A DNA stretch of 64,000 nt from an uncultured Prevotellaceae bacterium. Lineage in GTDB: Bacteria; Bacteroidota; Bacteroidia; Bacteroidales; Bacteroidaceae. Under the pieces are notes generated by a model, which had not been told where the DNA came from, searched no databases, and saw only the letters and a list, made by a program, of their open reading frames with translations. The translations under genes and the position numbers were made by a program. Each line of letters starts with the position of its first letter. The stretch's first letter is position 1. The stretch spans positions 1-64,000 of the forward strand of contig CAMVOK010000017.1 in NCBI GenBank assembly GCA_947169115.1, read 5' to 3'. This document shows, piece after piece, positions 25,404-33,733 of this stretch.

Positions 25404-27212
25404 ATGAATATACTGGAACTGAGCGAACAGGAGATAGTTCGCAGGAACAACCTCCAGCAGTTGCGCGACATGGGCATCGACCCATACCCCGCTGCCGAGT
25501 ACCCCGTAACCGCATGGAGCACCGACATCATCCGTGACTTCGTGGATCTGCCCGTCATCGGCAAGGACGAGGAGGGAAATGATATCCGCGAGGCTGCAAC
25601 ACCCGAGAACAGCCCTGTAGTGAGCATTGCCGGACGCATCATGAGCAAACGCATTATGGGCAAGGCTGCATTCGCCGAACTGCAAGACTCAAAGGGACGT
25701 ATCCAAGTGTATGTTCAGCGCGATAGCCTCACCCCCACCCCCTCTCCTAAAGGCGAGGGGAGTGAAAACACCTTGAATGGTGCGGATTTCTACAATACGG
25801 TATTTAAGAAACTACTTGACTTGGGCGACTTCATTGGCGTCCGGGGCTATGTATTCCGCACCAAGACGGGCGAGATAAGCGTTCACGTCCAGGAGATGAC
25901 TGTGCTCTCGAAGAGCCTGAAACCCCTGCCCATCGTGAAGACTGACGCAGAGGGGAATGTGTTCGACTCGTTCGACGACCCCGAACTGCGCTATCGTCAG
26001 CGCTATGTTGACCTGATAGTGAACAATGGCGTGAAGGACACCTTCCTGAAGCGAGCCACCATTCTGCGCACACTACGCAGCATTCTGGACGAGGCCGGCT
26101 ACACTGAGGTGGAAACCCCCACCCTGCAGAGCATCCCAGGCGGAGCAACGGCACGCCCTTTCATCACCCACTTCAATGCCCTGAACATCGACATGTACAT
26201 GCGCATCGCCACCGAACTTTATCTGAAGCGACTCATCGTAGGTGGTTTTGAGGGCGTATATGAAATCGGCAAGAACTTCCGCAATGAGGGCATGGACAAG
26301 ACCCACAACCCCGAGTTCACCTGCATGGAACTATACGTCAGCTACAAGGACCTCAACTGGGGCATGACCTTCACGGAGAATATGCTGGAACAGATATGCA
26401 CCGCCGTGAACGGCAAGCCAGAGGTGGAGATTGACGGCAATGTCATCTCCTTCCGCGCACCCTTCCGCCGCCTGCCTATTCTGGATGCCATCAAGGAAAA
26501 GACGGGCTACGACCTCTATCCCATGAGCGAGGACGAGATTCGTCAGGTCGCCAAGAAACTGGGCATAGAGGTGGACGACACCATGGGCAAGGGCAAACTC
26601 ATCGACGAGATATTCGGTGAGACTTGCGAGGGTACGTTCATACAGCCCACTTTCATCACCGACTATCCTGTAGAAATGTCACCCCTGACGAAGATGCACC
26701 GCTCGAAGCCCGGACTGACGGAACGCTTCGAACTGATGGTGAACGGTAAGGAACTGGCCAACGCCTACTCCGAGCTGAACGACCCCATCGACCAGGAGGA
26801 ACGCTTCATCGAACAAATGAAGTTGGCCGACAAGGGCGACGACGAAGCCATGATTATCGACCAGGATTTCCTACGTGCACTCCAGTACGGCATGCCTCCC
26901 ACCTTCGGTATCGGCATTGGCATCGACCGCCTCGTCATGCTCCTCACAGGGAAGTTCGCCATTGGCGAGGTCATGCTCTTCCCGCAGATGAAGCCCGAAG
27001 TGAAGGCTCCGCGCGACAAGGACGAACTATTCCTCGAAAAGGGCATCCCCGCCGAGATTATCCCCATCCTACGTAAGGCTGGCTACAACCTCGTGCAGAC
27101 ACTTCAAGGTGAGAACCCTGCCAAGATACAGCAGCAGATAATTGAGATTATAAAGAAGTATAAGCTGGAGGTGGCACGCCCCAGTCAGGACGAGATAGCA
27201 AAGTGGGTGTAA
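25404..27212 (+). CDS. lysS: Lysyl-tRNA synthetase (class II) with a repeat-derived loop
   Basis: This 602-residue enzyme charges tRNA-Lys. The OB-fold anticodon-binding domain (about 55-170) precedes the class II catalytic core. Motif 1 lies near [18 protein letters not shown], motif 2 near [21 protein letters not shown], and motif 3 near [13 protein letters not shown]-terminal extension of about 70 residues, seen in other Bacteroidota LysS proteins, ends in a helix after [10 protein letters not shown]. Residues about 109-121 ([13 protein letters not shown]) are encoded by an R4 hairpin repeat at 25728-25764 and lie in a surface loop of the OB domain; the surrounding VYVQRDS and [17 protein letters not shown] segments are normal. 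Confidence 0.97.
   Translation: MNILELSEQEIVRRNNLQQLRDMGIDPYPAAEYPVTAWSTDIIRDFVDLPVIGKDEEGNDIREAATPENSPVVSIAGRIMSKRIMGKAAFAELQDSKGRIQVYVQRDSLTPTPSPKGEGSENTLNGADFYNTVFKKLLDLGDFIGVRGYVFRTKTGEISVHVQEMTVLSKSLKPLPIVKTDAEGNVFDSFDDPELRYRQRYVDLIVNNGVKDTFLKRATILRTLRSILDEAGYTEVETPTLQSIPGGATARPFITHFNALNIDMYMRIATELYLKRLIVGGFEGVYEIGKNFRNEGMDKTHNPEFTCMELYVSYKDLNWGMTFTENMLEQICTAVNGKPEVEIDGNVISFRAPFRRLPILDAIKEKTGYDLYPMSEDEIRQVAKKLGIEVDDTMGKGKLIDEIFGETCEGTFIQPTFITDYPVEMSPLTKMHRSKPGLTERFELMVNGKELANAYSELNDPIDQEERFIEQMKLADKGDDEAMIIDQDFLRALQYGMPPTFGIGIGIDRLVMLLTGKFAIGEVMLFPQMKPEVKAPRDKDELFLEKGIPAEIIPILRKAGYNLVQTLQGENPAKIQQQIIEIIKKYKLEVARPSQDEIAKWV
25728..25764 (+). repeat. R4 hairpin repeat inside lysS
   Basis: CTCACCCCCACCCCCTCTCC is followed by TAAAGGCGAGGGGAGTG, in which CCTC and GAGG arms can pair. 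Related GC-rich units occur at 27213-27244, 27304-27340 and 14911-14935. Confidence 0.8.
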
Positions 27213-27340
27213 CCCCACCCCCTATCCCCTCCCGAGGGAGGGGCGTATATACTGGCATAAAGGATAAGTGATATGAACAACATATTTTCGGCAAATGTAA
27301 CTGCTCCCCTCTCTCGGGAGGGGCAAGGGGGCGGGGTCGT
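27213..27340 (+). repeat. Two R4 repeats around the gpsA start
   Basis: The first copy (27213-27244) is intergenic: CCCCACCCCCTATCCCC followed by TCCCGAGGGAGGGG. The second (27304-27340) is in inverse orientation, CCCCTCTCTCGGGAGGGG then CAAGGGGGCGGGG, and is translated at the GpsA N-terminus. Confidence 0.8.
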
Positions 27341-28325
27341 CGGTCGCATCGCCATTATGGGCGGCGGTTCATGGGCAACGGCCATAGCCAAGATAATGCT
27401 CGAAAGCACCGACGAGATATGGTGGTACATGCGCCGCGACGACCGCATAGAGGAGTTCCGTCGCCTCTCGCACAACCCCGCCTACCTCACCAGCGTACAC
27501 TTCGACGTGCAGCGCATTCACTTCTCCTCGGACATCAACGAAGTGGTGAATGCCTGCCAGACGCTTATCTTCGTAACCCCCTCGCCCTACATGAAGAGCC
27601 ACCTCAAGAAGTTGAAAGTGCGCCTGCGCGACAAGTTCATCATCACTGCCATCAAGGGAATCGTCCCCGACGAAAACCTCGTTGTCTCGGAATACTTCCA
27701 TCAAGTCTATAGCGTGCCCGACGAGAACCTCGCCGTACTCGGTGGCCCCAGCCATGCAGAGGAAGTGGCCCTGCGCCGCCTCACCTACCTCACGGTGGGC
27801 TGTGCCGACCTGGGCAAGGCCGAGGTGTTTGCCGACCTCATCGCCAGCGACTACATCAAGACAAAAACCTCCGACGACGTGCTTGGCATCGAATACGCCA
27901 GCGTGCTGAAGAACGTCTATGCCATAGCTGCTGGTATCTGTAACGGACTCAAGTACGGCGACAATTTCCAGGCTGTACTGATGACCAACGCCGCACAGGA
28001 GATGGAACGCTTCCTGCGTGCTGTACATCCCATCGACCGAAACATCATCGACTCCGTATATATGGGCGACCTGCTTGTCACGGGCTACTCCAACTTCTCC
28101 CGTAACCGCGTCTTCGGAAACATGATTGGTAAGGGCTATAGCGTAAAGAGTGCACAGGTGGAGATGGAGATGATAGCCGAAGGCTACTTCGGTACCAAGT
28201 GTATGAAGGACATCAACCGCCACATGCACGTCAACATGCCCATCCTCGATGCCATGTACAACATCCTCTACGAACGTATCGCCCCCAGCATCGAGGTAAA
28301 ACTTCTAACCGACTCATTCCGATAA
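27273..28325 (+). CDS. gpsA: Glycerol-3-phosphate dehydrogenase [NAD(P)+]
   Basis: This 350-residue enzyme makes sn-glycerol 3-phosphate for phospholipid synthesis. The Rossmann motif is RIAIMGGGSWATAIAK at 28-43, displaced from the usual position at the very N-terminus. Other family segments are VTPSPYMKSHLKKL near 96-109, GGPSHAEEVALRR near 150-162 and the Lys-bearing ASVLKNVYAIAAGICNGLKYGDN near 210-232. Residues 11-23 (PLSREGQGGG and neighbours) are translated from an R4 repeat, giving a 27-residue N-terminal extension. The gene follows lysS by 60 bp of repeat DNA and precedes a DUF4738 lipoprotein gene by 3 bp, so the three may be cotranscribed. Confidence 0.96.
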   Translation: MNNIFSANVTAPLSREGQGGGVVGRIAIMGGGSWATAIAKIMLESTDEIWWYMRRDDRIEEFRRLSHNPAYLTSVHFDVQRIHFSSDINEVVNACQTLIFVTPSPYMKSHLKKLKVRLRDKFIITAIKGIVPDENLVVSEYFHQVYSVPDENLAVLGGPSHAEEVALRRLTYLTVGCADLGKAEVFADLIASDYIKTKTSDDVLGIEYASVLKNVYAIAAGICNGLKYGDNFQAVLMTNAAQEMERFLRAVHPIDRNIIDSVYMGDLLVTGYSNFSRNRVFGNMIGKGYSVKSAQVEMEMIAEGYFGTKCMKDINRHMHVNMPILDAMYNILYERIAPSIEVKLLTDSFR

Positions 28326-28328
28326 ATC

Positions 28329-28889
28329 ATGAAGCATACCATTTACATTTTACATTTTGTATTTTACATTCTTCTCCTCTCTGCCTGTGGCAACAAGGGT
28401 GAGAAGAAAGACCCATGGGCCGTGCCCGAGCATGAGGTGGTAACACGCCAGATGCCCGAACTGGCCCTGACCGACAGCATAGCCGTGGGCAACCGGCAGT
28501 ACGTCTATAACATCCTGCGTACCTCCAACGACTCGCTCACCAAGGTGAAGGACGACATGGGCGACCTCTACAAGGACAACACCATCCGCCTCACCATCCG
28601 CCGCAATGGTACACAGTTCTTCGACAAGACATTCACCAAGGCGACCTTCGCCAAGGACATCGAAAAGGATTTCTATGATAATGCCATACTCGACGGCATT
28701 CGTTTCCTAAAGGCAGAACCAGGACAGGGTCTCGTCTTCTCCTTCGCCGTCAGCTACCCCGACAGCGACATGTCCGTGCCTTTCCTCATGACCATCACCG
28801 ACAGCGGTTCCTTCACCTTCATTAAGGACGAAAACCTCGACCGCGAGGAAGGTGATTCCGTCTTCTTCGACGACAGCGACGGAGTGTGA
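28329..28889 (+). CDS. DUF4738 family lipoprotein
   Basis: This 186-residue protein has a lipobox LLLSACG near residues 15-21 and a soluble domain with KDMGDLYKDNTIRLTIRRNG-like and TFTKATFAKDIEKDF segments (read around 57-105), characteristic of DUF4738. The hydrophobic core of its signal peptide (IYILHFVFYILLLSA) is encoded by an ATTTACATTTTACATTTTG tandem tract, the same kind of repeat found between genes. It starts 3 bp after gpsA, implying cotranscription. It is a predicted envelope lipoprotein of unknown function. Confidence 0.8.
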   Translation: MKHTIYILHFVFYILLLSACGNKGEKKDPWAVPEHEVVTRQMPELALTDSIAVGNRQYVYNILRTSNDSLTKVKDDMGDLYKDNTIRLTIRRNGTQFFDKTFTKATFAKDIEKDFYDNAILDGIRFLKAEPGQGLVFSFAVSYPDSDMSVPFLMTITDSGSFTFIKDENLDREEGDSVFFDDSDGV

Positions 28890-28905
28890 GCACTCCGCAC
28901 TCAGA

Positions 28906-28987
28906 ATTAGGTAATAGAAAGAATAGGGATTAGAGTTTGTATGTAACAAGCCCTAATCCCTATTCTCTAATCCGAAAATTACCTAAT
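28906..28987. terminator. Nested hairpin between convergent genes
   Basis: Inner arms GAATAGGGATTAG (28921-28933) and CTAATCCCTATTC (28953-28965) and outer arms ATTAGGTAAT (28906-28915) and ATTACCTAAT (28978-28987) are perfect. The structure separates the DUF4738 gene from the convergent rubrerythrin gene and probably terminates both. The outer right arm includes the rubrerythrin stop. Confidence 0.7.
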
Positions 28988-29525
28988 AATTTTCAGCCTT
29001 CACCTGGAAGTAGCTCTGCGGATGGTCGCAAACGGGGCAGACTTCAGGTGCCTGCTTGCCAATGACGATATGGCCGCAGTTGGAGCACTGCCATACAACA
29101 TCGCCTTCCTTGGTAAATACAAGACCATCCTTGACATTAGCCAAAAGCTTGCGATAACGCTCTTCGTGCTCGCGCTCAATGGCTGCAACCTGAGCAAACT
29201 TCTCGGCAATCTCAGGGAAACCTTCCTCACGAGCCTCGCGAGCCATGCGGTCGTACATGTCCGTCCACTCGAAGTTCTCGCCCTCGGCAGCGTCCGTCAG
29301 GTTGTGGATGGTGTCGCCCACCGAGCCGCCGTTCAACAGTTTATACCACATCTTGGCATGCTCCTTCTCGTTGGCTGCGGTCTCCTCGAAGATGTTCGCT
29401 ATCTGCACATAACCATCCTTCTTTGCCCGCGATGCAAAGTAGGTGTATTTGTTACGAGCCATCGACTCACCGGCAAAAGCCTCCATGAGGTTCTTCTCGG
29501 TCTTGGTTCCTTTCAGTTCTTTCAT
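28983..29525 (-). CDS. rbr: Rubrerythrin
   Basis: This protein of about 180 residues reduces hydrogen peroxide in anaerobes. An N-terminal ferritin-like four-helix domain carries the diiron ligands in [30 protein letters not shown] and [13 protein letters not shown]-terminal rubredoxin-like domain has CSNCGH and CPVCDHP. The Met at 29525 ([12 protein letters not shown]) is the usual start; an ATG four codons upstream is also possible. It is monocistronic with a TACCTTTG box at 29560-29567, and a bidirectional hairpin follows the stop. It fits an anaerobe with oxygen-stress exposure. Confidence 0.96.
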   Translation of the reverse strand: MKELKGTKTEKNLMEAFAGESMARNKYTYFASRAKKDGYVQIANIFEETAANEKEHAKMWYKLLNGGSVGDTIHNLTDAAEGENFEWTDMYDRMAREAREEGFPEIAEKFAQVAAIEREHEERYRKLLANVKDGLVFTKEGDVVWQCSNCGHIVIGKQAPEVCPVCDHPQSYFQVKAENY

Positions 29526-29559
29526 AGTATCAATCATTTAGGGGTTAGTGATGTATGGG

Positions 29560-29567
29560 CAAAGGTA
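29560..29567 (-). promoter_or_regulatory. -7 box for rubrerythrin
   Basis: TACCTTTG on the minus strand lies 34 bp upstream of the ATG at 29525. Confidence 0.65.
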
Positions 29568-29695
29568 CGAAAAAATTCTTATTTCTCAATCCTAAATTCT
29601 TAATTATTTTGTATCATTGAGTCTCTTCGAGCCTCCAAGATAGGCTACACCATAAAAAATTATGAATTGTGAATTATGAATTATAAATTAATTTG

Positions 29696-29703
29696 TATCT
29701 TTG
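29696..29703 (+). promoter_or_regulatory. -7 box for the flavoprotein gene
   Basis: TATCTTTG lies 24 bp upstream of the ATG at 29728. Upstream is a GAATTATGAATTATAAATT low-complexity tract (29660-29690). Confidence 0.65.
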
Positions 29704-29727
29704 TCCCACGAACATAAAATAACTGCA

Positions 29728-30345
29728 ATGAAGGTACTACTGATAAACGGAAGCCCGCGCGAGCAGGGGAATACCTATACGGCCCTCTCGGAGGTGGCAA
29801 AGACCCTGAACGGGGAAGGTATAGAGACGGAGATAATAAGCATCGGCAAGAAGGCCGTGCAAGGCTGCATTGCCTGCGGCTGGTGCGGACGGGAAGGCAA
29901 ATGTACCTTCCGCGACGACCTCTACTTCAAGATATTCCGTGCCGTGAAGGACGGGATAGACGGACTCGTCATCGGTTCGCCTGTATATTACGGGGGACCT
30001 AATGGTTCGCTGTGTGCCCTACTCGACCGCGTGTTCTATTCCCTAGGTGCCGACCTGCGCTTCAAGCCCGGAGCCAGCGTGGTGGTATGCCGACGGGGTG
30101 GAGCATCAGCAGCCTTCGACCGACTGAACAAGTACTTCACCATATTGAACATGCCCGTCGTCAGCTCGCAATATTGGAACATGGCCTACGGACAGACACC
30201 AGGTCAGGCAGCACAGGACGAGGAGGGCATGCAGACGATGCGCACGCTTGGCCGTAACATGGCCTGGATGATAAAAAAACTGGATGTCCGCAACGAGGGA
30301 CACCCAGATATAGAACCTCAAGTGAGGACGAACTTTATACGTTAA
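29728..30345 (+). CDS. NADPH-dependent FMN reductase / flavodoxin-like protein
   Basis: This protein of about 205 residues has a flavodoxin-like fold. LLINGSPREQGNTYTAL at 4-20 is the FMN-phosphate loop. CIACGWCGREGKC near 48-60 has the iron-sulfur-flavoprotein-like Cys pattern, and VIGSPVYYGGPNGSL near 82-96 is the second flavin-contacting loop. It probably transfers electrons from NAD(P)H to a small acceptor; the acceptor is unknown. The ATG at 29728 was chosen because an earlier in-frame TTG falls within the -7 box. A transporter-like gene follows 9 bp downstream, so the two may share a transcript. Confidence 0.88.
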   Translation: MKVLLINGSPREQGNTYTALSEVAKTLNGEGIETEIISIGKKAVQGCIACGWCGREGKCTFRDDLYFKIFRAVKDGIDGLVIGSPVYYGGPNGSLCALLDRVFYSLGADLRFKPGASVVVCRRGGASAAFDRLNKYFTILNMPVVSSQYWNMAYGQTPGQAAQDEEGMQTMRTLGRNMAWMIKKLDVRNEGHPDIEPQVRTNFIR

Positions 30346-30354
30346 CCATAGCCT

Positions 30355-31323
30355 TTGACCTTCACGAAGCCTCTATACCTGAAGATTGGCATCTGTTCCG
30401 CACTGCACTTGATGGTGGACGGACTCTGCCTTTGTTGCCTCTATCTGTTGGCTCCATCGTTGTCAGCCCAGCGTCTTGTCGGAATCTTCCTCACATATAA
30501 TATGTTAGCCTTCCTGTCGCAACCGATTACGGGAGTGTGGGCCGACAGGATGAAGCAACGACATTGGATGTTGCTGTTCTCTGTAATGCTGCTGGCCTTG
30601 GCAGTACTGACTACAGCCCTTACTGCATCCAAAGAAATCTCCGCCATCGGAATGCCTATTGTGGCTGTCTTACAGGGAATGGGCAATTCGCTTTTCCACG
30701 TGTGGGGCGGCAAACAGGTGGCCGTTGGCACGGGAAACGATATCCGCTCTCTTGGGTTCTTCGTAGCTACGGGAGCCATTGGACTCTCCATTGGTTATGT
30801 ATTCTTCTCATGGCTGCTGCTCTGCATTTTCGTGATTGCCATTAGCCTGTTGTCGGTATTCTACATCACCATCGACACGGAATCTGTTGGGATAACGAAC
30901 CGTCCTTCCACTAAGAGATACGAGGTTAGTACATCTGTCATCTGTCTTATCATACTCGCCTTGATGATGGCTGTCATGCTGCGTTCACTCGTCAGCGAGA
31001 CGTTCACCATGAATCTGACAAAGTGCAATGCGGTAGTGCTCCTTATTGGTGGGGCTTCCATGCTGGGAAAGATGGCAGGTGGATGGGTTGCCTATCGACT
31101 CGGCATCATCAACTCGCTGGCAGGCGTCATTCTGTTGGCACATGTCTGTTACCTGTGCAGGAACCAGAGCTTGACCATGGTTCTGGTGGGACTGTTTGCC
31201 GTGAACTGCACTATGCCCATCACACTCTATCTGGCCAACGCGGTGCTTTCTGACAAGGAGGGATTGGCCTTCGGGCTGCTTGCGGCAGCACTGATTCCCG
31301 GTTATCTTCTATCAACCCTTTAG
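30355..31323 (+). CDS. MFS-type membrane transporter
   Basis: This 322-residue protein has about ten hydrophobic segments spread along its length, and a GVWADRMKQRHW segment near 58-69 matching the major facilitator loop 2-3 motif (GxLaDRxGRR). It starts at a TTG because an in-frame stop lies just upstream and no ATG fits. It is shorter than typical 400-residue MFS proteins and ends GYLLSTL right after a hydrophobic segment. It could be naturally short or slightly truncated. The substrate is unknown. Two small membrane-associated genes follow closely. Confidence 0.72.
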   Translation: MTFTKPLYLKIGICSALHLMVDGLCLCCLYLLAPSLSAQRLVGIFLTYNMLAFLSQPITGVWADRMKQRHWMLLFSVMLLALAVLTTALTASKEISAIGMPIVAVLQGMGNSLFHVWGGKQVAVGTGNDIRSLGFFVATGAIGLSIGYVFFSWLLLCIFVIAISLLSVFYITIDTESVGITNRPSTKRYEVSTSVICLIILALMMAVMLRSLVSETFTMNLTKCNAVVLLIGGASMLGKMAGGWVAYRLGIINSLAGVILLAHVCYLCRNQSLTMVLVGLFAVNCTMPITLYLANAVLSDKEGLAFGLLAAALIPGYLLSTL

Positions 31324-31328
31324 TGCCT

Positions 31329-31682
31329 ATGACCACAATCCAAATACTATTGCTCTCACTCGTCCCGACTATTCTGATAGAATACGCCGTGCTTGTGGCT
31401 CTTCGCGAGCGGAGTGCAAGGGTACTGGGAGCTTCCGTGGTCGTCAACATCCTCACCAACATCCCCCTGAACCTCTATGTACTTTTTATCTCCGCCAGTA
31501 CGCCCGCTATCGCTTTGGGCGAAGTGCTGGTTTTCTTGATTGAGGGGATATGGTATTATCTGTTTCTTCGCAACCTGTCGAAGGCCTTCATTTATAGTTT
31601 CCTCTGCAACACCATCAGTTTCCTGACTGGACTATTGGTACAACTGCTCTCGTATTCTTCACGAGTTCACATCAATTATTAA
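31329..31682 (+). CDS. Small multi-pass membrane protein of unknown function
   Basis: This 118-residue protein has three to four hydrophobic helices (about 3-22, 36-56, 62-80 and 88-106) and few charged residues. The ATG at 31329 begins 5 bp after the transporter stop, so it is probably cotranscribed. I do not recognise the family. Confidence 0.6.
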   Translation: MTTIQILLLSLVPTILIEYAVLVALRERSARVLGASVVVNILTNIPLNLYVLFISASTPAIALGEVLVFLIEGIWYYLFLRNLSKAFIYSFLCNTISFLTGLLVQLLSYSSRVHINY

Positions 31683-31701
31683 CCCAATAAATATCAGTAT
31701 C

Positions 31702-32010
31702 ATGCATTTGTTAGACATCATCATTGACCCACATCGGATTCCACATCGCCTACCCGACACACTCCGCGTCCCCAAACAACCCGTAGTCCCCGATTCCATT
31801 CCGACGGACTCTATACCCACCGACACCACAAATGCCATCTCCACCCTTGACCTTTCTGATGGCGCAGCGAAGTTGGCCGACGTGGCTCCCATCCCTACCG
31901 ATATGTCTGGGTTGAGCGGCGACAATCTGACATGGACAATCTTTGCCGTTATTGTAGCCCTAAGCCTGTGCTTTACCTTCGTGAGAATTTATAGGAAAAG
32001 ATACAGATAG
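31702..32010 (+). CDS. Small tail-anchored protein of unknown function
   Basis: This 102-residue protein has a Pro/Asp/Thr-rich N-terminal part (DSIPTDSIPTDTTNA, two PTD-type repeats) and one hydrophobic segment near residues 78-95 followed by a basic tail (RIYRKRYR). That suggests a C-terminal membrane anchor with the tail in the cytoplasm. It begins 19 bp after the previous gene. No family is recognised. Confidence 0.5.
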   Translation: MHLLDIIIDPHRIPHRLPDTLRVPKQPVVPDSIPTDSIPTDTTNAISTLDLSDGAAKLADVAPIPTDMSGLSGDNLTWTIFAVIVALSLCFTFVRIYRKRYR

Positions 32011-32027
32011 GTCTGAAAGACAAGGAA

Positions 32028-33008
32028 TTACGGCACGAACTGCAACTCTGTGCCGTGCCCGTCAACCGTCAAGCGAACACGACAACCTTCGACAAGGGGA
32101 AGGTTGGAGCCGCTATGATGCCCTGAAGGAAAATCATAGCAGACAGGAATGGAGAGGTGCTGCAAGTAATGGTGCAGCATGTCGTACATGTCAGCAAAAT
32201 CGTTCTCAGGGGCTTTGTATTTTGAGAAATGCCCCACGATGATGCCTTTGAGACGAGCAAGGATGCCGCGAACCTCCAGTTGGTGGAGCATGCGATCAAC
32301 CTTGCTTATTCCCTCGCCTGTGTCCTCAATGAAAAGTATCAGCCCCTCGTCGGCCCGATTCAGGCAATCGTAGTCACTCCCCGCCACACCGCATAATACG
32401 GAGAGGTTGCCGCCCACAAGTCGCCCCTCGGCCACGCCGTTCTGGTCGAGCGCATGGTGAGGAACCTGATAACAGGGCATCTTGCCCCCGAACACTCCGC
32501 GCAGGGCTATTATCGCCGCATCATCTGCAGGACGTGAACTGATGCCCTCACACATTGTGCTATGCAGACTCATCACGCCTGCCGACACCCATGCGCAATG
32601 CAGGGCTGTAGCATCGCTGAAGCCCAAGAACCACTTAGGATTATTACGACACTCATCCAACGGGATGCGTGGCAGTAACTGAACCGCACCGTCGCCTCCG
32701 CGGCTGCAAAGGATGGCACGGATAGTCGTGTCGCGAAGTGCCCATAGAAAGTCGGAAGTGCGCTCCTCCGTCGTCCCTGCAAAGCCATGATATCGACTAA
32801 GCGTGTGTTCCCCAACAACGGGTTCATACCCCCACTCCCTCAATGTCTCGCACGCTTTCACTACAACCATTGAGTCGGGTGTGCTTGACGGGGAAACAAT
32901 AGCGACTCGGTCGCCAGGTCTCAGCGCCTGCGGCATTATCACATCCTGCCCGCACAACGCCATAGGAAGCAGAGCGATGAGTAAAATTATGATTACGCGA
33001 ATTCTCAA
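32028..33008 (-). CDS. LD-carboxypeptidase (peptidase family S66)
   Basis: This 326-residue secreted enzyme has a signal peptide (about 1-20, LPMALCGQ). S66 enzymes cut the terminal D-Ala from tetrapeptide stems during murein recycling, or process related peptides. The fold motifs are VAIVSPSSTP near 35-44, LCSRGGDGA near 99-107 and GFSDATALH with candidate Ser near 129. The Glu lies in LILFIEDTGEGISKVDRML and the His in PSGHHSGSNLPL near 300. Cytoplasmic LdcA proteins lack a signal, so this one probably acts in the periplasm. It reads toward the convergent small gene at 31702. A HAD hydrolase gene lies 10 bp upstream and is probably cotranscribed. Confidence 0.9.
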   Translation of the reverse strand: MRIRVIIILLIALLPMALCGQDVIMPQALRPGDRVAIVSPSSTPDSMVVVKACETLREWGYEPVVGEHTLSRYHGFAGTTEERTSDFLWALRDTTIRAILCSRGGDGAVQLLPRIPLDECRNNPKWFLGFSDATALHCAWVSAGVMSLHSTMCEGISSRPADDAAIIALRGVFGGKMPCYQVPHHALDQNGVAEGRLVGGNLSVLCGVAGSDYDCLNRADEGLILFIEDTGEGISKVDRMLHQLEVRGILARLKGIIVGHFSKYKAPENDFADMYDMLHHYLQHLSIPVCYDFPSGHHSGSNLPLVEGCRVRLTVDGHGTELQFVP

Positions 33009-33018
33009 TTAAACATTG

Positions 33019-33714
33019 TCAATTATACATTATACATTGTACATTATCAATTGAAACAATCTCTTCCCAGTGGTCGGCGAGGTACTGCATAGAGGGCAGG
33101 ACGATGTCGGCTCCTGCTTCTTTCAGTACTTCGTCCTTCAATGGTCCCGTGTTGACGGCAATGGTGAAGATGCCAGCAGCATGGGCGGCTTGTACGCCAA
33201 GCGGAGCGTTCTCCACCACTATGGCTTCGTCGGCCTGGATGTTTGCTTTCTTCAATCCCATCAAGTAGGGCTCGGGATTGGGCTTGCCGTGCTTCACGTC
33301 GAAGGCCGTTACCATCAGTTCCGGCAAGAAGATGTCAGGATAAGCAGCATTCACGCGGTCGAGCAGGGCATGTGTGGCACTGCCGGTGACGATGACGCGC
33401 ATCATCCCTTGTGCACGTACCTTATTCAACAGTTCCATAGCACCAGGCATGGGTTGCGGTTCGGGCAGGGTATTGAATAATGCGCTTTTGGCATCGTATA
33501 TCTTTTGCACCTCCTCGTCAGTAGCGTTGCGCCCCCAGTAGCGGTTCGACAGGATGTTGATGGTACCGTGTCCCGTCCGTCCCTCGTTCATATACACCTC
33601 TTCCGGCTCCATCTTCAGTCCGAAGTCCGTCATCGCGTGGCTCCAAGCATACGCATGATTCGGCATGCTGTCGAACAGCACGCCGTCCATATCAAACAAT
33701 ACTGCTTTCAGCAT
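33019..33714 (-). CDS. HAD-superfamily hydrolase, beta-phosphoglucomutase-like
   Basis: This 231-residue protein carries the HAD motifs VLFDMDGVLFDS at 5-16 (nucleophile Asp8 and Asp10), VIVTGSATHALLDR near 108-121, a Lys in KHGKPNPEPYLMG near 144-156, and the acidic VVENAPLGVQAAHAAGI near 166-182. The cap domain is the PGM/phosphatase (subclass I) type. It probably dephosphorylates or isomerises a sugar phosphate. The last 13 residues (IVSIDNVQCIMYN) are encoded by the TACATTATACATTGTACATT low-complexity tract, so the C-terminus runs into repeat DNA before reaching a stop. It lies 10 bp upstream of the LD-carboxypeptidase gene. Confidence 0.88.
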   Translation of the reverse strand: MLKAVLFDMDGVLFDSMPNHAYAWSHAMTDFGLKMEPEEVYMNEGRTGHGTINILSNRYWGRNATDEEVQKIYDAKSALFNTLPEPQPMPGAMELLNKVRAQGMMRVIVTGSATHALLDRVNAAYPDIFLPELMVTAFDVKHGKPNPEPYLMGLKKANIQADEAIVVENAPLGVQAAHAAGIFTIAVNTGPLKDEVLKEAGADIVLPSMQYLADHWEEIVSIDNVQCIMYN

Positions 33715-33733
33715 AGAGAAAAATGTAAAAGAG

